A stretch of 49,079 nt of DNA from Nocardia elegans NBRC 108235 (GCF_001612845.1 NZ_BDBF01000048.1:1-49079); one strand, 5' to 3'; shown: positions 1 to 11,436, numbered from the stretch's first letter. Made by a program: numbers and translations. The notes: a model not told the origin generated them from the letters alone.

Positions 1-2
1 GC

Positions 3-278
3 AATACGGCGGGCCCGCGCCACGGCGCCGTCCGCGATCTGCTCGCCGAACGCCGTCGCCACACCACCGAAGCGGTGCGACAGCGCCTCGAGCGCGGCAT
101 CCGCGACGGGGATCTGCCGGCCGACACCGACATCGACGGTCTCGCCGATTTCTACACCGCCGTGCTGTTCGGACTGTCGGTGCAGGCCGGTGACGGCGTG
201 GACCTGCACCGGCTCGGCCGGACCATCGACCGAGCGCTGCAGGCCTGGCCGGAATCGGCCCCCGCCGAACAGCGCTGA
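3..278 (+). CDS. TetR/AcrR-type transcriptional regulator, C-terminal part only
   Basis: The window opens inside this gene. The frame is open from base 3 and ends at TGA 276-278, giving about 91 residues. The helical pattern (an RRRHTTEAVRQRLERGIRDGDL stretch split over two helices, then DTDIDGLADFYTAVLFGLSVQA and a final helix) is typical of the ligand-binding C-terminal domain of TetR regulators, where the phrase on residues given by the domain before a small aromatic helix is common. The DNA-binding helix-turn-helix lies outside the window, so the target cannot be judged. Family assignment is from the C-terminal pattern alone. Confidence 0.7.
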   Translation, partial: NTAGPRHGAVRDLLAERRRHTTEAVRQRLERGIRDGDLPADTDIDGLADFYTAVLFGLSVQAGDGVDLHRLGRTIDRALQAWPESAPAEQR

Positions 279-344
279 AGCACCGGGTCCGGTTCCCGAA
301 AATGCTGCGGGCCAGGGCTTTTCGCCACCCCGTCGCTGCTGCGA

Positions 345-2066
345 CTACATGCGCCGCAGTGCCGCGATGCGCTGGGACAGCTGATCGGCGGTCGCCAGCG
401 CTGTCGGCGGCCCGCCGCATTCGCGCCGGAGCTCGCCGTGGATCACCCCGTGTGGCTTACCGGTGCGGTGATGATGCATGGCGACCAGCGAGTTGAGTTC
501 GCGCCGCAACTCCCCCAGCCGATCGGCGGTCGCGACGCGTTCGGCCGCGGCCGCCGCGGACGGGCCGGCATCGGGCGCCTCGGCCACCGAGACAGCGGCG
601 CTGCGTTCGCGGATCTGGCGGGTCTGGCGGTCTCGCAGCAGGGCGCGCATCTGATCGGCGTCCAGCAGGCCCGGAATGCCGAGGTAGTCGGCCTCCTCGT
701 CGCTACCGGAGAACGTCGCGGTACCGAACGAGTCGCCGTCGTAGATCACCTGATCCAGTTCGGCATCGGCCGCCAGCGCGACGAAGGCGCGTTCCTCCTC
801 GCCCGGTTCGTCCTTCTGCTTATTGGCGTCGATCAGCAGTTCGTCGTCGAGGGCGTTCTTCTCCCGATGCGGTTTGCCGATGACGTGGTCGCGTTGCACC
901 TCGAGCTGGGCGGCCAGATCGAGCAGCACCGGCACCGACGGCAGGAAGACGCTCGCGGTCTCCCCGGTCCGGCGCGCACGCACGAAACGGCCGATCGCCT
1001 GGGCGAAATACAGCGGGGTCGAGGCGCTGGTGGCGTAGACGCCGACGGCTAGGCGCGGCACGTCCACACCTTCGGACACCATGCGCACCGCGACCATCCA
1101 CGGGTCGGTGTTGTTGCTGAATTCCCCGATCCGCTGGGAGGAGGCGGGGTCGTCGGAGAGGACCACCGCCGGTTTGCTGCCCGAAATATGTTCCAGCAGT
1201 TCGGCGTAATCGCGGGCCTTCTCCTGATCGGTCGCGATCACCAGACCGCCCGCGTCGGGCATGCCGGTGGCGCGCAGCTGCCGCAGCCGGGTGTCGGCGG
1301 CGGTCAGCACCTTCGACATCCAGTCGCCGGCCGGATCGAGGGCCGTGCGCCAGGCACGCGCGGTCTGTTCGGCGCTCAACGGCTCGCCCAGCCGGGCGGA
1401 GTACTCCTCCCCCGCGCTGTCGCGCCACTGCGCCTCACCGGAATAGGCGAGGAAGACCACCGGCCGGACCACGCCGTCGGCCAGGGCCTCGGAATAGCCG
1501 TAGGTGTAGTCGGCACTCGACCGCGGAAATCCGGATTCGTCCGGTTCGTAGTTGACGAACGGAATCTGCGAATCGTCACTACGGAAGGGAGTACCGGTGA
1601 GCGCCAGGCGGCGGGTGGCGTCGCCGAACGCCTCGGCCACCGCATCACCCCAGCTCTTGGCGTCACCCGCGTGGTGGATCTCGTCGAGAATCACCAGCGT
1701 CCGGCGATTCTCGGTCCGCACCCGATGCTTGAACGGATGCGAGGCGACCTGGGCGTAGGTGACCACGACGCCGTGGAAATCGCCGGAGGTGCCTCCGGTG
1801 CTGTTGGAGAAGTTCGAATCCAGCTGGATGCCGATCCGCGCCGCCGCCGCCGACCACTGGTGCTTGAGATGTTCGGTCGGCGCGACCACGGTGACCTGGT
1901 CGACGGTGCGGTCGGTGAGCAGTTCGGTCGCCAGCCGCAGCGCGAACGTGGTCTTACCCGCCCCGGGCGTGGCCACGGCCAGGAAGTCACGTGGTTTGGT
2001 CGTCAGATATCTGGTGAGTGCTCTGCGCTGCCATGCTCGTAACGAACCGCCACCACCCGAAGTCAC
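345..2066 (-). CDS. DEAD/DEAH-box helicase (superfamily 2)
   Basis: Cytosolic nucleic-acid helicase of the SF2 type, 573 residues from GTG 2066. Seen motifs: Walker A ATPGAGKT (residues 32-39), DEIHH (128-132), TGTPFRS (motif III region, about 157-163) and QAIGRFVRAR (motif VI), so both RecA-like lobes are present. The C-terminal 150 residues are charged and not recognised. Two starts are possible: GTG 2096 or GTG 2066. I prefer 2066 because TACTCT (2079-2074) lies exactly 7 nt upstream, the layout of a leaderless transcript; no ribosome binding site is seen for either. It is divergent from the BrkB-like gene. The substrate (DNA or RNA) cannot be told from the sequence. Confidence 0.85.
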   Translation of the reverse strand: MTSGGGGSLRAWQRRALTRYLTTKPRDFLAVATPGAGKTTFALRLATELLTDRTVDQVTVVAPTEHLKHQWSAAAARIGIQLDSNFSNSTGGTSGDFHGVVVTYAQVASHPFKHRVRTENRRTLVILDEIHHAGDAKSWGDAVAEAFGDATRRLALTGTPFRSDDSQIPFVNYEPDESGFPRSSADYTYGYSEALADGVVRPVVFLAYSGEAQWRDSAGEEYSARLGEPLSAEQTARAWRTALDPAGDWMSKVLTAADTRLRQLRATGMPDAGGLVIATDQEKARDYAELLEHISGSKPAVVLSDDPASSQRIGEFSNNTDPWMVAVRMVSEGVDVPRLAVGVYATSASTPLYFAQAIGRFVRARRTGETASVFLPSVPVLLDLAAQLEVQRDHVIGKPHREKNALDDELLIDANKQKDEPGEEERAFVALAADAELDQVIYDGDSFGTATFSGSDEEADYLGIPGLLDADQMRALLRDRQTRQIRERSAAVSVAEAPDAGPSAAAAAERVATADRLGELRRELNSLVAMHHHRTGKPHGVIHGELRRECGGPPTALATADQLSQRIAALRRM

Positions 2067-2073
2067 TCGACAG

Positions 2074-2079
2074 AGAGTA
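2074..2079 (-). promoter_or_regulatory. -10 hexamer TACTCT for the helicase, leaderless layout
   Basis: TACTCT on the minus strand fits the actinobacterial TAnnnT -10 pattern and is followed by 7 nt and then GTG 2066. This would start transcription at or next to the start codon. Confidence 0.45.
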
Positions 2080-2248
2080 GCGACCGGCACCGACACCTAG
2101 CCAATTCGACACCACCTCATCTGCCACGAATCCGGCGGCGGCCCGGCTCACCTCGCAGATCACCGCGGGCCTGTGCGGCAGAACACTTACGACACGTTCA
2201 CCTCCTGTTGCTGCCGTCGGGCCACCGGTGGGCAATGCTGTACTCACG

Positions 2249-3457
2249 ATGTGTTCCGACCGACCGGCCTCGATCTCCGGCGCGGCGCGCTCCTGGCAGC
2301 GGCTGCGCGGCCGAGTCATGGCCGCGTTCCGGCGCGTCTGGCAGGTGATCGCGCGGGTCGCCGACAAGGCGTGGAGCGATTCGATCTTCGCCAAATCGGC
2401 CGCCGCCGCGTTCTGGCAGACCCTGTCGCTGGCGCCGCTGCTGCTCGGACTGCTGGGCAGTATCGGTTACGTCGGCGGCCTGTTCGGCCCCGACACCGTG
2501 CATATCGTCGAGGGCAAGATCGTCAGCTTCAGCCGCAATCTTTTCAGCGCCAACGTCGTCGACGAGATGATCGCGCCGACCGTGCGCGACGTACTGCAGC
2601 GCGGCCGCGGGGCGGTGGTCTCGGTGGGATTCGTGTTGTCGCTGTGGGCCGGGTCCTCGGCCATGGCGACCTTCGTCGATTCCATCGTCGCCGCACACGG
2701 GCAGGCCGATGCCCGCCATCCGGTCTGGCAGCGCATCTTCGCGCTCGGGTTGTATCTGCTGTTCCTGGTGGCGGCCGTGTTCGTGCTGCCGCTGGTGGCG
2801 TTGGGCCCGACCCTGATCGGCCGCACGCTGCCGCCGGACTGGCGCGAACCCGGATTACGCCTGATCGACACCTTCTACTATCCGGCGGCCGGACTGCTGC
2901 TCATCGTCGGCCTGACCACGTTGTACAAGCTGGCCCTGCACCGGTCGCTGCCGTGGCACCGGCTCTTCGGGGGAGCCCTGGTGGCCGGCATCTTCTTCAT
3001 GGCGGCCAGCGACATCCTGCGCCGCTACCTGACCTACGCGGCGCGCGCCGGCGTCAGTTACGGGGCCCTCGCGACGCCGATCGCCTTCCTGCTCTTCACG
3101 TTCTTCCTGGCCTTCGCGGTGATCCTGGGCGCGGAATTCAACGCCACCGTGCAGGAGTTCTGGCCGGCCCGCGCGACCCGGTTCGAACAGTTCAAACAGT
3201 GGTGGGCCCGGCGCAAGCACCGGCACGACGGACACCACGACGAGAACGAGACCGTGCGCGGCGACGTCGAGCCACCCGCCGATCTGCCGTGGACGCAGCC
3301 CGATGCCCCGGGAACCGCGAAGCCGCAACACGCGCAGCATTCGGAGGGCCCGCCGCAGACCGGGCAGTCCGACGACCCCGCCGGTGGTTCCGCCCACCGC
3401 GCCGACACCCGCCCACCGACCGTCCTCGATCACGGCCGGATCCGCCCCGCCGGATAA
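2249..3457 (+). CDS. YihY/virulence factor BrkB family membrane protein
   Basis: Inner-membrane protein of the YihY/BrkB family, about 402 residues. Several hydrophobic segments are visible (for example LAPLLLGLLGSIGYVGGLFG, LYLLFLVAAVFVLPLVALG, AAGLLLIVGLTTLYKLAL and FLLFTFFLAFAVILGAEFNA), and the family-typical AEFNA stretch lies near the end of the membrane domain. The last 90 or so residues are a hydrophilic tail rich in His, Pro and Asp that shorter relatives lack. ATG 2249 is chosen; GTG 2228 is in frame 7 codons upstream, and neither has a clear ribosome binding site. The location next to DUF3039, DUF3099 and sigB matches Rv2707 in M. tuberculosis. The biochemical role of the family is not settled. 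Confidence 0.85.
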   Translation: MCSDRPASISGAARSWQRLRGRVMAAFRRVWQVIARVADKAWSDSIFAKSAAAAFWQTLSLAPLLLGLLGSIGYVGGLFGPDTVHIVEGKIVSFSRNLFSANVVDEMIAPTVRDVLQRGRGAVVSVGFVLSLWAGSSAMATFVDSIVAAHGQADARHPVWQRIFALGLYLLFLVAAVFVLPLVALGPTLIGRTLPPDWREPGLRLIDTFYYPAAGLLLIVGLTTLYKLALHRSLPWHRLFGGALVAGIFFMAASDILRRYLTYAARAGVSYGALATPIAFLLFTFFLAFAVILGAEFNATVQEFWPARATRFEQFKQWWARRKHRHDGHHDENETVRGDVEPPADLPWTQPDAPGTAKPQHAQHSEGPPQTGQSDDPAGGSAHRADTRPPTVLDHGRIRPAG

Positions 3458-3532
3458 CCGCGCCGGAGACGATCGAGCCCTCGACGGATGTCGGCAGCCG
3501 GCGCGCTCGCTGGGTGCCGTTGGGCGCGTCGC

Positions 3533-4564
3533 CTACTTCCCGGCGCCGGGCAACGGGTGGTCGCGGAAGAAGTCCCAGATGATCCGGTTCGCGCTGATCG
3601 CCGTCGTGGTGCGGCCGACCAGCGGTTCCGCCGAGATCACCGACGCGGTGCCCGGCCACGTGTGCCCGCCGCCGAGTACCGCGTACAACTGCACGGCCGT
3701 CTGCTCCGGGCACGGATAGGTGTAGCGCACGACGTCGGGGGTGACCTGCTGCCGGTCCGGTTGTGTTCCGCATCCTTCGCGCCGCGCCCACGCCGCCGCC
3801 TGATCGGGGATGCTCGCCGGTCCGGGTCCGTCGACACCGCTCGGCCGCGTATCGCCGCGCTGAGCCGACCCGGTTCCGTCGGCCGAGGGCAGATATTTCG
3901 CATTGGGCCCGACCCCGCCGGTGTAGGCGACGATCGGATCCTCGGTGCCGTGGAAGGCGACCACCGGGACGGCCCGAACCGGATCGCACCACGCGAAGTC
4001 CTGCAGTCCGGCCACCGGCGCCACCGCGGCGATCCGGTCCGCGAGCTGACATGCCAGCGACGAGGTGGTGAAGGCCCCCATCGACAGCCCGGTCACATAG
4101 ACGCGGCGTTCGTCCACGCACCGGGTGGTCTCGACGTGGGTCAGCAATTCGGACAGGTAGGCGATATCGGCGCTGTGCTCACCGAAATCCCATCGCGGCA
4201 CACCGGATTCGTCCAGCTGCGGCGTGACCGTCGCGAATCCGTTCGCCATGCCGAAGGAACCCAGGCCGGTGCCGACGTACTCGAGTGCGGCCGGTTCCAG
4301 ATAGCCGTGCAGATCGACGATCAGCGGCAGCGGTGCGGCGGCGGCGGGGACGTCGAGAATGTAGGTCCCGGATTTCCCGGCCGCCGCGAAACTCTCGTTC
4401 GAGGTGCCAGTGGGATGCGGCGCCGAACATCCCGGCGACGGCTGCGCCGCGACGTTCGCCGGTTCGCCGGCCTGGGCGGTGGCGGTCGAGAAGGCGGTAA
4501 CCGTCACGAGTGCCGCCGCGAGGCAGGAGACGGTGCGCAACCATCGGGACGTCGCGATTTTCAT
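3533..4564 (-). CDS. Secreted alpha/beta-hydrolase, poly(3-hydroxybutyrate) depolymerase/LpqC-like esterase
   Basis: Secreted esterase of 343 residues with a signal peptide (RWLR then a hydrophobic core VSCLAAALVTVTAFSTATA, probable cleavage after TAQA near residue 32). The catalytic elements are visible: oxyanion DLHGY (84-88), nucleophile Ser161 in GLSMGAF, an acid in HGTEDPIV and a histidine in GGGHTWPG. This set is typical of the PHB depolymerase/feruloyl esterase/LpqC group, but the natural substrate is unknown. ATG 4564 has GAGGTGGG about 8 nt upstream. The gene is absent from the M. tuberculosis block recalled here, so it is probably an insertion in this lineage. An inverted repeat lies in its promoter region (4591-4608). 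Confidence 0.85.
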   Translation of the reverse strand: MKIATSRWLRTVSCLAAALVTVTAFSTATAQAGEPANVAAQPSPGCSAPHPTGTSNESFAAAGKSGTYILDVPAAAAPLPLIVDLHGYLEPAALEYVGTGLGSFGMANGFATVTPQLDESGVPRWDFGEHSADIAYLSELLTHVETTRCVDERRVYVTGLSMGAFTTSSLACQLADRIAAVAPVAGLQDFAWCDPVRAVPVVAFHGTEDPIVAYTGGVGPNAKYLPSADGTGSAQRGDTRPSGVDGPGPASIPDQAAAWARREGCGTQPDRQQVTPDVVRYTYPCPEQTAVQLYAVLGGGHTWPGTASVISAEPLVGRTTTAISANRIIWDFFRDHPLPGAGK

Positions 4565-4590
4565 GTAGTGCCCACCTCGCGGAAAACATC

Positions 4591-4608
4591 GTTCTCGTCA
4601 GAGAGAAC
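4591..4608. promoter_or_regulatory. Inverted repeat upstream of the secreted esterase
   Basis: GTTCTC-gtcaga-GAGAAC is a perfect 6-bp inverted repeat 27 nt before the ATG of the esterase. It could be an operator or a short hairpin in the leader. No regulator gene lies next to it. Confidence 0.3.
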
Positions 4609-4687
4609 AATGATCACACAAAGCGGGACGGGCGCGGGCGCAGACGGACGAGACAGCTGCAAGCGGCCGCTCGGTCGCTGCTGCGGC

Positions 4688-4921
4688 TCAGTCCTTCTTC
4701 ATCATTTCGTAGATGCGCTTGCAGTCCGGGCAGACCGGCGAGCCGGGCTTCGCCGAGCGCGTCACCGGGAACACTTCGCCGCACAGCGCCACCACATGGG
4801 TACCCATGACGGCACTCTCGGCGATCTTGTCCTTCTTCACGTAGTGGAAGAATTTCGGAGTATCGCTGTCGGTCGTCTCGTCGGTGGTCGTATCCGGACG
4901 AACCAGGGTGTCGGTGCTCAC
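4688..4921 (-). CDS. DUF3039 protein, small zinc-ribbon-like
   Basis: A 77-residue protein recognised as the DUF3039 family found across Actinobacteria (Rv2708c position). Residues 24-77 carry the conserved part: FFHYVKKDKIAESAVMGTHV, then VALCGEVF and SPVCPDCKRIYEMM. The three cysteines, two as CPDC, suggest a small metal site. Function is unknown. GTG 4921 is preceded by CAGAAT at 4934-4929 with 7 nt between, so the mRNA may be leaderless. It is divergent from the DUF3099 gene. Confidence 0.9.
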   Translation of the reverse strand: MSTDTLVRPDTTTDETTDSDTPKFFHYVKKDKIAESAVMGTHVVALCGEVFPVTRSAKPGSPVCPDCKRIYEMMKKD

Positions 4922-4928
4922 CCCATCG

Positions 4929-4934
4929 ATTCTG
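4929..4934 (-). promoter_or_regulatory. -10-like CAGAAT before the DUF3039 gene
   Basis: CAGAAT keeps the A2 and T6 bases of the -10 element and lies 7 nt before GTG 4921. The first base departs from TAnnnT, so this is a weaker call than the others of its kind in the window. Confidence 0.3.
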
Positions 4935-5057
4935 CCATCGCCGCGCGAGGGTGGTGAGCGGGTGTCGCCAACCTCATCGAATACCCCGCGGCCCGGCGGT
5001 GCTCGCGCGGCCGAAGGCGCGTGTGCATTCGATCATGCGGAGTGGAAGACTCGACGT

Positions 5058-5615
5058 ATGCAGCGTGACGGCGACTCCTCCGACCTACCGCCCGAGTCCC
5101 GGACGTCGGGCCCGGGACGGGTCGGTTCGGAGCGCGAGGACGCACGCGCGGCCGAGCCCAGCGGCTCCGCGAACGCCGCCGAGGGCCCGGAGGTTTCGGT
5201 GCCGGCGGACGATCCGCGGCCATCGGGCGCGACGTTCGAGCGCCGGCCTCCCGGTTCGATCCCCCGGCCCACCCGCGCCTCGACGGGATATTTCCCCGGG
5301 GAGGACAAGCATCCGGTGTTGATCACCGAGGCCGCGCCCTCCCTGGAGCAGCAGCACCGCGCCCGCGTCAAGCGCTACATGATCCTGATGGGCTTCCGCA
5401 TTCCCTGCCTGGTCCTGGCGGCGGCGGCCTACGGCCTGTGGAGCAACGCGCTGATCTCCCTGGCCATCATCGGCGTCTCCATCCCGCTTCCCTGGATCGC
5501 CGTCCTCATCGCGAACGACCGGCCGCCGCGCAGCAAGGACGAGCCCAGCCGCTGGGACGAGCGCCGGGCGTCGAAAGCGCTCGAATCGGGACAGCATCGG
5601 TCCATCGACGGCTGA
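5058..5615 (+). CDS. DUF3099 membrane protein
   Basis: A 185-residue protein with a disordered acidic N-terminus of about 90 residues, then the DUF3099 core: HPVLITEAAPSLEQQHRARVKRYMIL, followed by two membrane segments (FRIPCLVLAAAAYGLW and LISLAIIGVSIPLPWIAVLIA) and a short charged tail. It corresponds by position to Rv2709. ATG 5058 is used, with GGAAG about 10 nt upstream; the frame is open further up but that part overlaps the divergent DUF3039 gene. Function unknown. Confidence 0.8.
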   Translation: MQRDGDSSDLPPESRTSGPGRVGSEREDARAAEPSGSANAAEGPEVSVPADDPRPSGATFERRPPGSIPRPTRASTGYFPGEDKHPVLITEAAPSLEQQHRARVKRYMILMGFRIPCLVLAAAAYGLWSNALISLAIIGVSIPLPWIAVLIANDRPPRSKDEPSRWDERRASKALESGQHRSIDG

Positions 5616-5681
5616 ACGACGCGGGCGACCTGCCCGGACCCGGCGAGTACGGCACCCCGTACCAGGTGGCAGAGTTCTCGT

Positions 5682-7268
5682 GTGCCTGCCGACCGGACCA
5701 CCGCCTCCCTGCTCACCGCCCTCGCACCCGCGCTGCGCACCGCGCTGACCCGGGTCCGCTACGACGCCGACACCGTGCTCGAGGCCATCGGCGCCGACGC
5801 CCACACCGCTCTGGGGCGATCCGAACCGGTGCCGGTGCGCCGGGCCGCGCGCGAGGCCGGTGAACTCGGCACGCTGATCCGGCTGCTGCTGCTCGGTGAC
5901 GCCCTGCCCGAACGGGAGGTGGCCGCGGCCTTCGCACCGCTCGACCTCGACCGAGCCGTCGCCGCCGGTCTGCTCGAGCGCGACGGTGATTCGATCCGCG
6001 CCGCCCTGGACCTGCGCCCACTGGACCTGGGATCGGGCACCCGCTGGGTGCTGTCGGATCTCGACGACTCGATGCGGCGCCGCACACTCAGCGCCGACCA
6101 CGTCCTGGGCGTGGGACAGGCGTCGCTGTCGCTGCTGCGCGCCACACCGACCGAACCCGTCGGATCGGTCCTGGATCTCGGCACCGGCTGCGGTGTGCAG
6201 GCGGTGCACGCCGCGGGCTATGCGAAGACGGTGACCGGCACCGATGTCAGCAGCCGGGCGCTGTGGCTGGCCGAGGCGACCGCCGCGCTCAACGACCTGG
6301 AGATCGAATTCGCCGAAGGCTCGTGGTTCGAGCCGGTGGCCGGGCGCCGCTTCGATCAGGTGGTGGCCAATCCTCCGTTCGTGGTCGGGCCGGCCCGGAT
6401 CGAGCACACCTACCGCGATTCGGGGCTGGCCCTGGACGGCGCCAGCGAACTGGTCGTCTGCCAGGCGCCCGGCCTGCTGAATCCGGGTGGTACCGCGGCG
6501 ATGCTCGCCTCCTGGGTGCACGCCGACGGTGTCGACTGGCGGACCCGGGTGGCGAGCTGGCTGCCCGACCACGGGGTCGACGCCTGGATCGTGCAGCGCG
6601 ATGTGGCCGATCCGGCGCTGTATGTCGGCACGTGGCTGCGCGATGCCGGCCTCGATCCGCGCGATCCCGAGGCCCAGCAGCGGGCCGAACAGTGGCTGGA
6701 CGCCTTCGATGCGGCGAAGGTGGAGGGTATCGGTTTCGGCTTCGTCTATCTGCGCGCGATCGACGGGCCCACCGAAGTGCTCGCCGAGGATCTCACCCAT
6801 GGCTTCGACGACCCGCTCGGCGCGGAGGCGCCGGCCTACTTCCGCCGCTCGGCGTGGCTGCGCACGGTCCTGGCGGACAACGATGTCGCCTGGCGTTCGC
6901 GATTCACCGTCGACGCCGCGACGGCGCTCGAACGCGTCCTGCTGCCGGGCGCCGAGGGCTGGCAGGAGCGCGTGGTCCGGCTGCATCGCGGTGACGGTCC
7001 CCGCTGGCAGCACGAGATCGACGACACTCTGGCGGCGCTGCTCGCGGGAATGCGGCCCGGCGGACTGCCGTTGGAAGAACTGGTCGAATTGCTCGCGATC
7101 GGCCACACCGGCGACACCGCCACACCGCAATTCCGAGCCGAGGCGTTGTCGGCGGTCACCGGACTGGTCCGGCACGGACTGATCACACCGGAAGAACTCG
7201 ACGCGACCGCAAGCGACGCCGGGCGCGCGCCCGCGTCCTCCCCCCTGTTCCCGGAGTTCCCTTCTTAA
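5682..7268 (+). CDS. SAM-dependent methyltransferase with NPPF motif (PrmC/RlmG-like)
   Basis: A 528-residue protein. Residues 1-130 form an N-terminal domain not recognised beyond related actinobacterial proteins. The middle is a class I methyltransferase: motif I VLDLGTGCGVQAVHAA (about 164-179), then GTDVSSRALWLAEATAALND, and the catalytic NPPF motif in VVANPPFVVGP (about 227-237). NPPF/NPPY enzymes modify N atoms of bases or glutamine side chains, as in rRNA guanine or release-factor methylation, so a translation-related target is likely but not shown. The C-terminal 200 residues are extra. GTG 5682 is the start; it lies 66 nt after the DUF3099 stop. It precedes sigB by 123 nt. Confidence 0.8.
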   Translation: MPADRTTASLLTALAPALRTALTRVRYDADTVLEAIGADAHTALGRSEPVPVRRAAREAGELGTLIRLLLLGDALPEREVAAAFAPLDLDRAVAAGLLERDGDSIRAALDLRPLDLGSGTRWVLSDLDDSMRRRTLSADHVLGVGQASLSLLRATPTEPVGSVLDLGTGCGVQAVHAAGYAKTVTGTDVSSRALWLAEATAALNDLEIEFAEGSWFEPVAGRRFDQVVANPPFVVGPARIEHTYRDSGLALDGASELVVCQAPGLLNPGGTAAMLASWVHADGVDWRTRVASWLPDHGVDAWIVQRDVADPALYVGTWLRDAGLDPRDPEAQQRAEQWLDAFDAAKVEGIGFGFVYLRAIDGPTEVLAEDLTHGFDDPLGAEAPAYFRRSAWLRTVLADNDVAWRSRFTVDAATALERVLLPGAEGWQERVVRLHRGDGPRWQHEIDDTLAALLAGMRPGGLPLEELVELLAIGHTGDTATPQFRAEALSAVTGLVRHGLITPEELDATASDAGRAPASSPLFPEFPS

Positions 7269-7330
7269 GAACTTCTCAGACGGAGGATGCGAAAGCCGCA
7301 GCTCAGCACGGTTTATCGGCGCCAAGGCGG

Positions 7331-7356
7331 GGAACTTTCCCAGTGTCGGGTCCGTT
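7331..7356 (+). promoter_or_regulatory. ECF-sigma-type promoter of sigB
   Basis: GGAAC (7331-7335) and CGTT (7353-7356) are 17 nt apart, matching the GGAAC/T...GTT promoter class used by SigH/SigR and SigE-type ECF sigma factors. Transcription would begin near 7363-7366, leaving a leader of about 25 nt that contains the AGGAGG ribosome binding site at 7380-7385. In M. tuberculosis sigB is known to be driven by such ECF factors. Confidence 0.65.
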
Positions 7357-7391
7357 GTTCGGAGTGAGACACCACCGACAGGAGGCAAGTC

Positions 7392-8360
7392 ATGACAAGC
7401 CCCGCCACCACTGGAGTGCGCGCCATCGATTCGGACCTCGACGCCCAGAGCCCCGCAGCCGACCTGGTACGTGTGTACCTGAACGGGATCGGTAAGACCG
7501 CGCTGCTCACGGCCGCCGACGAGGTCGAATTGGCCAAGCGCATCGAGGCGGGCCTCTATGCCCAACACCTGTTGGAGACCGGCAAGCGGCTCTCGGCGAC
7601 CCGCAAGCGGGATCTGGCGATCCTGGTCCGCGACGGCCAGGCCGCCCGTCAGCATCTGCTGGAGGCCAACCTCCGCCTGGTCGTATCGCTGGCCAAGCGC
7701 TACACCGGCCGCGGCATGCCGCTGCTGGACCTGATCCAGGAAGGCAACCTGGGACTGATCCGCGCGATGGAGAAGTTCGACTACGCCAAGGGTTTCAAGT
7801 TCTCCACCTACGCCACCTGGTGGATCCGTCAGGCCATCACCCGCGGTATGGCCGATCAGAGCCGTACCATACGCCTCCCCGTGCATCTGGTGGAGCAGGT
7901 CAACAAGCTGGCCCGGATCAAGCGGGAGCTGCATCAGCAGCTCGGCCGCGAGGCCAGTGACGAGGAGCTGTCGGCCGAGTCGGGTATTCCGGTGGAGAAG
8001 ATCGCCGATCTGCTCGACCACAGCCGCGACCCGGTGAGCCTGGACATGCCGGTCGGCAACGACGAGGAAGCCCCGCTGGGCGACTTCATCGAGGATTCGG
8101 AGGCGACCTCCGCGGAGAGCGCCGTCATCGCCGGGCTCATGCACCGCGACGTGCGCAGTGTGCTGGCCACCCTGGACGAGCGCGAACAGCAGGTCATCCG
8201 GCTGCGCTTCGGCCTCGACGACGGCCAGCCGCGCACCCTCGACCAGATCGGCAAACTGTTCGGTCTCTCGCGTGAGCGCGTGCGCCAGATCGAGCGCGAA
8301 GTCATGGCCAAGCTCCGCAAGGGTGAGCGGGCGGACCGCCTGCGCGCCTACGCCAGCTAG
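7392..8360 (+). CDS. sigB: RNA polymerase sigma factor SigB
   Basis: Primary-like (group 2) sigma-70 factor of 322 residues, promoting general stress and stationary-phase transcription in Mycobacteriales. Region 1.2 (PAADLVRVYLNGIGKTALLT), region 2 (NLRLVVSLAKRYTGRGMPLLDL, then GFKFSTYATWWIRQAITRG), region 3 and region 4.2 (RTLDQIGKLFGLSRERVRQIE) are all present. It lacks the long region 1.1 of SigA, which is why SigB rather than SigA is called; placement before ideR agrees. ATG 7392 has AGGAGG 6 nt upstream. Its own ECF-type promoter is seen at 7331-7356, and a hairpin follows at 8372-8398. Confidence 0.95.
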   Translation: MTSPATTGVRAIDSDLDAQSPAADLVRVYLNGIGKTALLTAADEVELAKRIEAGLYAQHLLETGKRLSATRKRDLAILVRDGQAARQHLLEANLRLVVSLAKRYTGRGMPLLDLIQEGNLGLIRAMEKFDYAKGFKFSTYATWWIRQAITRGMADQSRTIRLPVHLVEQVNKLARIKRELHQQLGREASDEELSAESGIPVEKIADLLDHSRDPVSLDMPVGNDEEAPLGDFIEDSEATSAESAVIAGLMHRDVRSVLATLDEREQQVIRLRFGLDDGQPRTLDQIGKLFGLSRERVRQIEREVMAKLRKGERADRLRAYAS

Positions 8361-8371
8361 GTCACACAGAC

Positions 8372-8398
8372 GCTGGGCCGCCCGGAATCCGGCCCAGC
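8372..8398. terminator. Hairpin after sigB
   Basis: GCTGGGCC and GGCCCAGC pair perfectly (8 bp) around an 11-nt loop, 11 nt after the sigB stop. No T-run follows, as is usual in high-GC actinobacteria. Confidence 0.6.
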
Positions 8399-8437
8399 AC
8401 CATTCCGGTGACCGGATAGCGTGGTCACCTCCGCTGC

Positions 8438-8491
8438 GCCGGCCGACGCCGGTGTGCCCTTCCCCCCTCCGGGGCACATCCGTCGGCCGGC
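8438..8491. terminator. Long two-part hairpin between convergent sigB and ppc
   Basis: GCCGGCCGAC pairs with GTCGGCCGGC (10 bp) and, inside it, TGTGCCC pairs with GGGCACA (7 bp), with a small internal loop. It sits midway between sigB (plus) and ppc (minus) and most likely ends transcription from both sides. A small structured RNA is a less likely alternative. Confidence 0.5.
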
Positions 8492-8514
8492 GTGCTGTAT
8501 CGATCCGCCCTGAC

Positions 8515-8542
8515 TCTCTGTGCGAATCTCTCTGTGCGAATC
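8515..8542. repeat. Perfect 14-nt tandem duplication
   Basis: TCTCTGTGCGAATC occurs twice head to tail between the hairpin and the end of ppc. No function is suggested. Confidence 0.8.
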
Positions 8543-8569
8543 CCCTTGCAGCCGCGCCGAATTGGCCAA

Positions 8570-11356
<2,787 letters not shown>

Positions 11357-11362
11357 ACGGCC

Positions 11363-11368
11363 AGTATC
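11363..11368 (-). promoter_or_regulatory. -10-like GATACT before ppc
   Basis: GATACT is one base from TATACT and lies 6 nt before ATG 11356. It supports a leaderless ppc transcript separate from acuC-pat. Confidence 0.4.
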
Positions 11369-11436
11369 GACCATGTCGCCCGACCGGCCGCGGTGGCGCT
11401 GGTCACGGCGGTATGGCGGACCGGGCACGCGACGAC

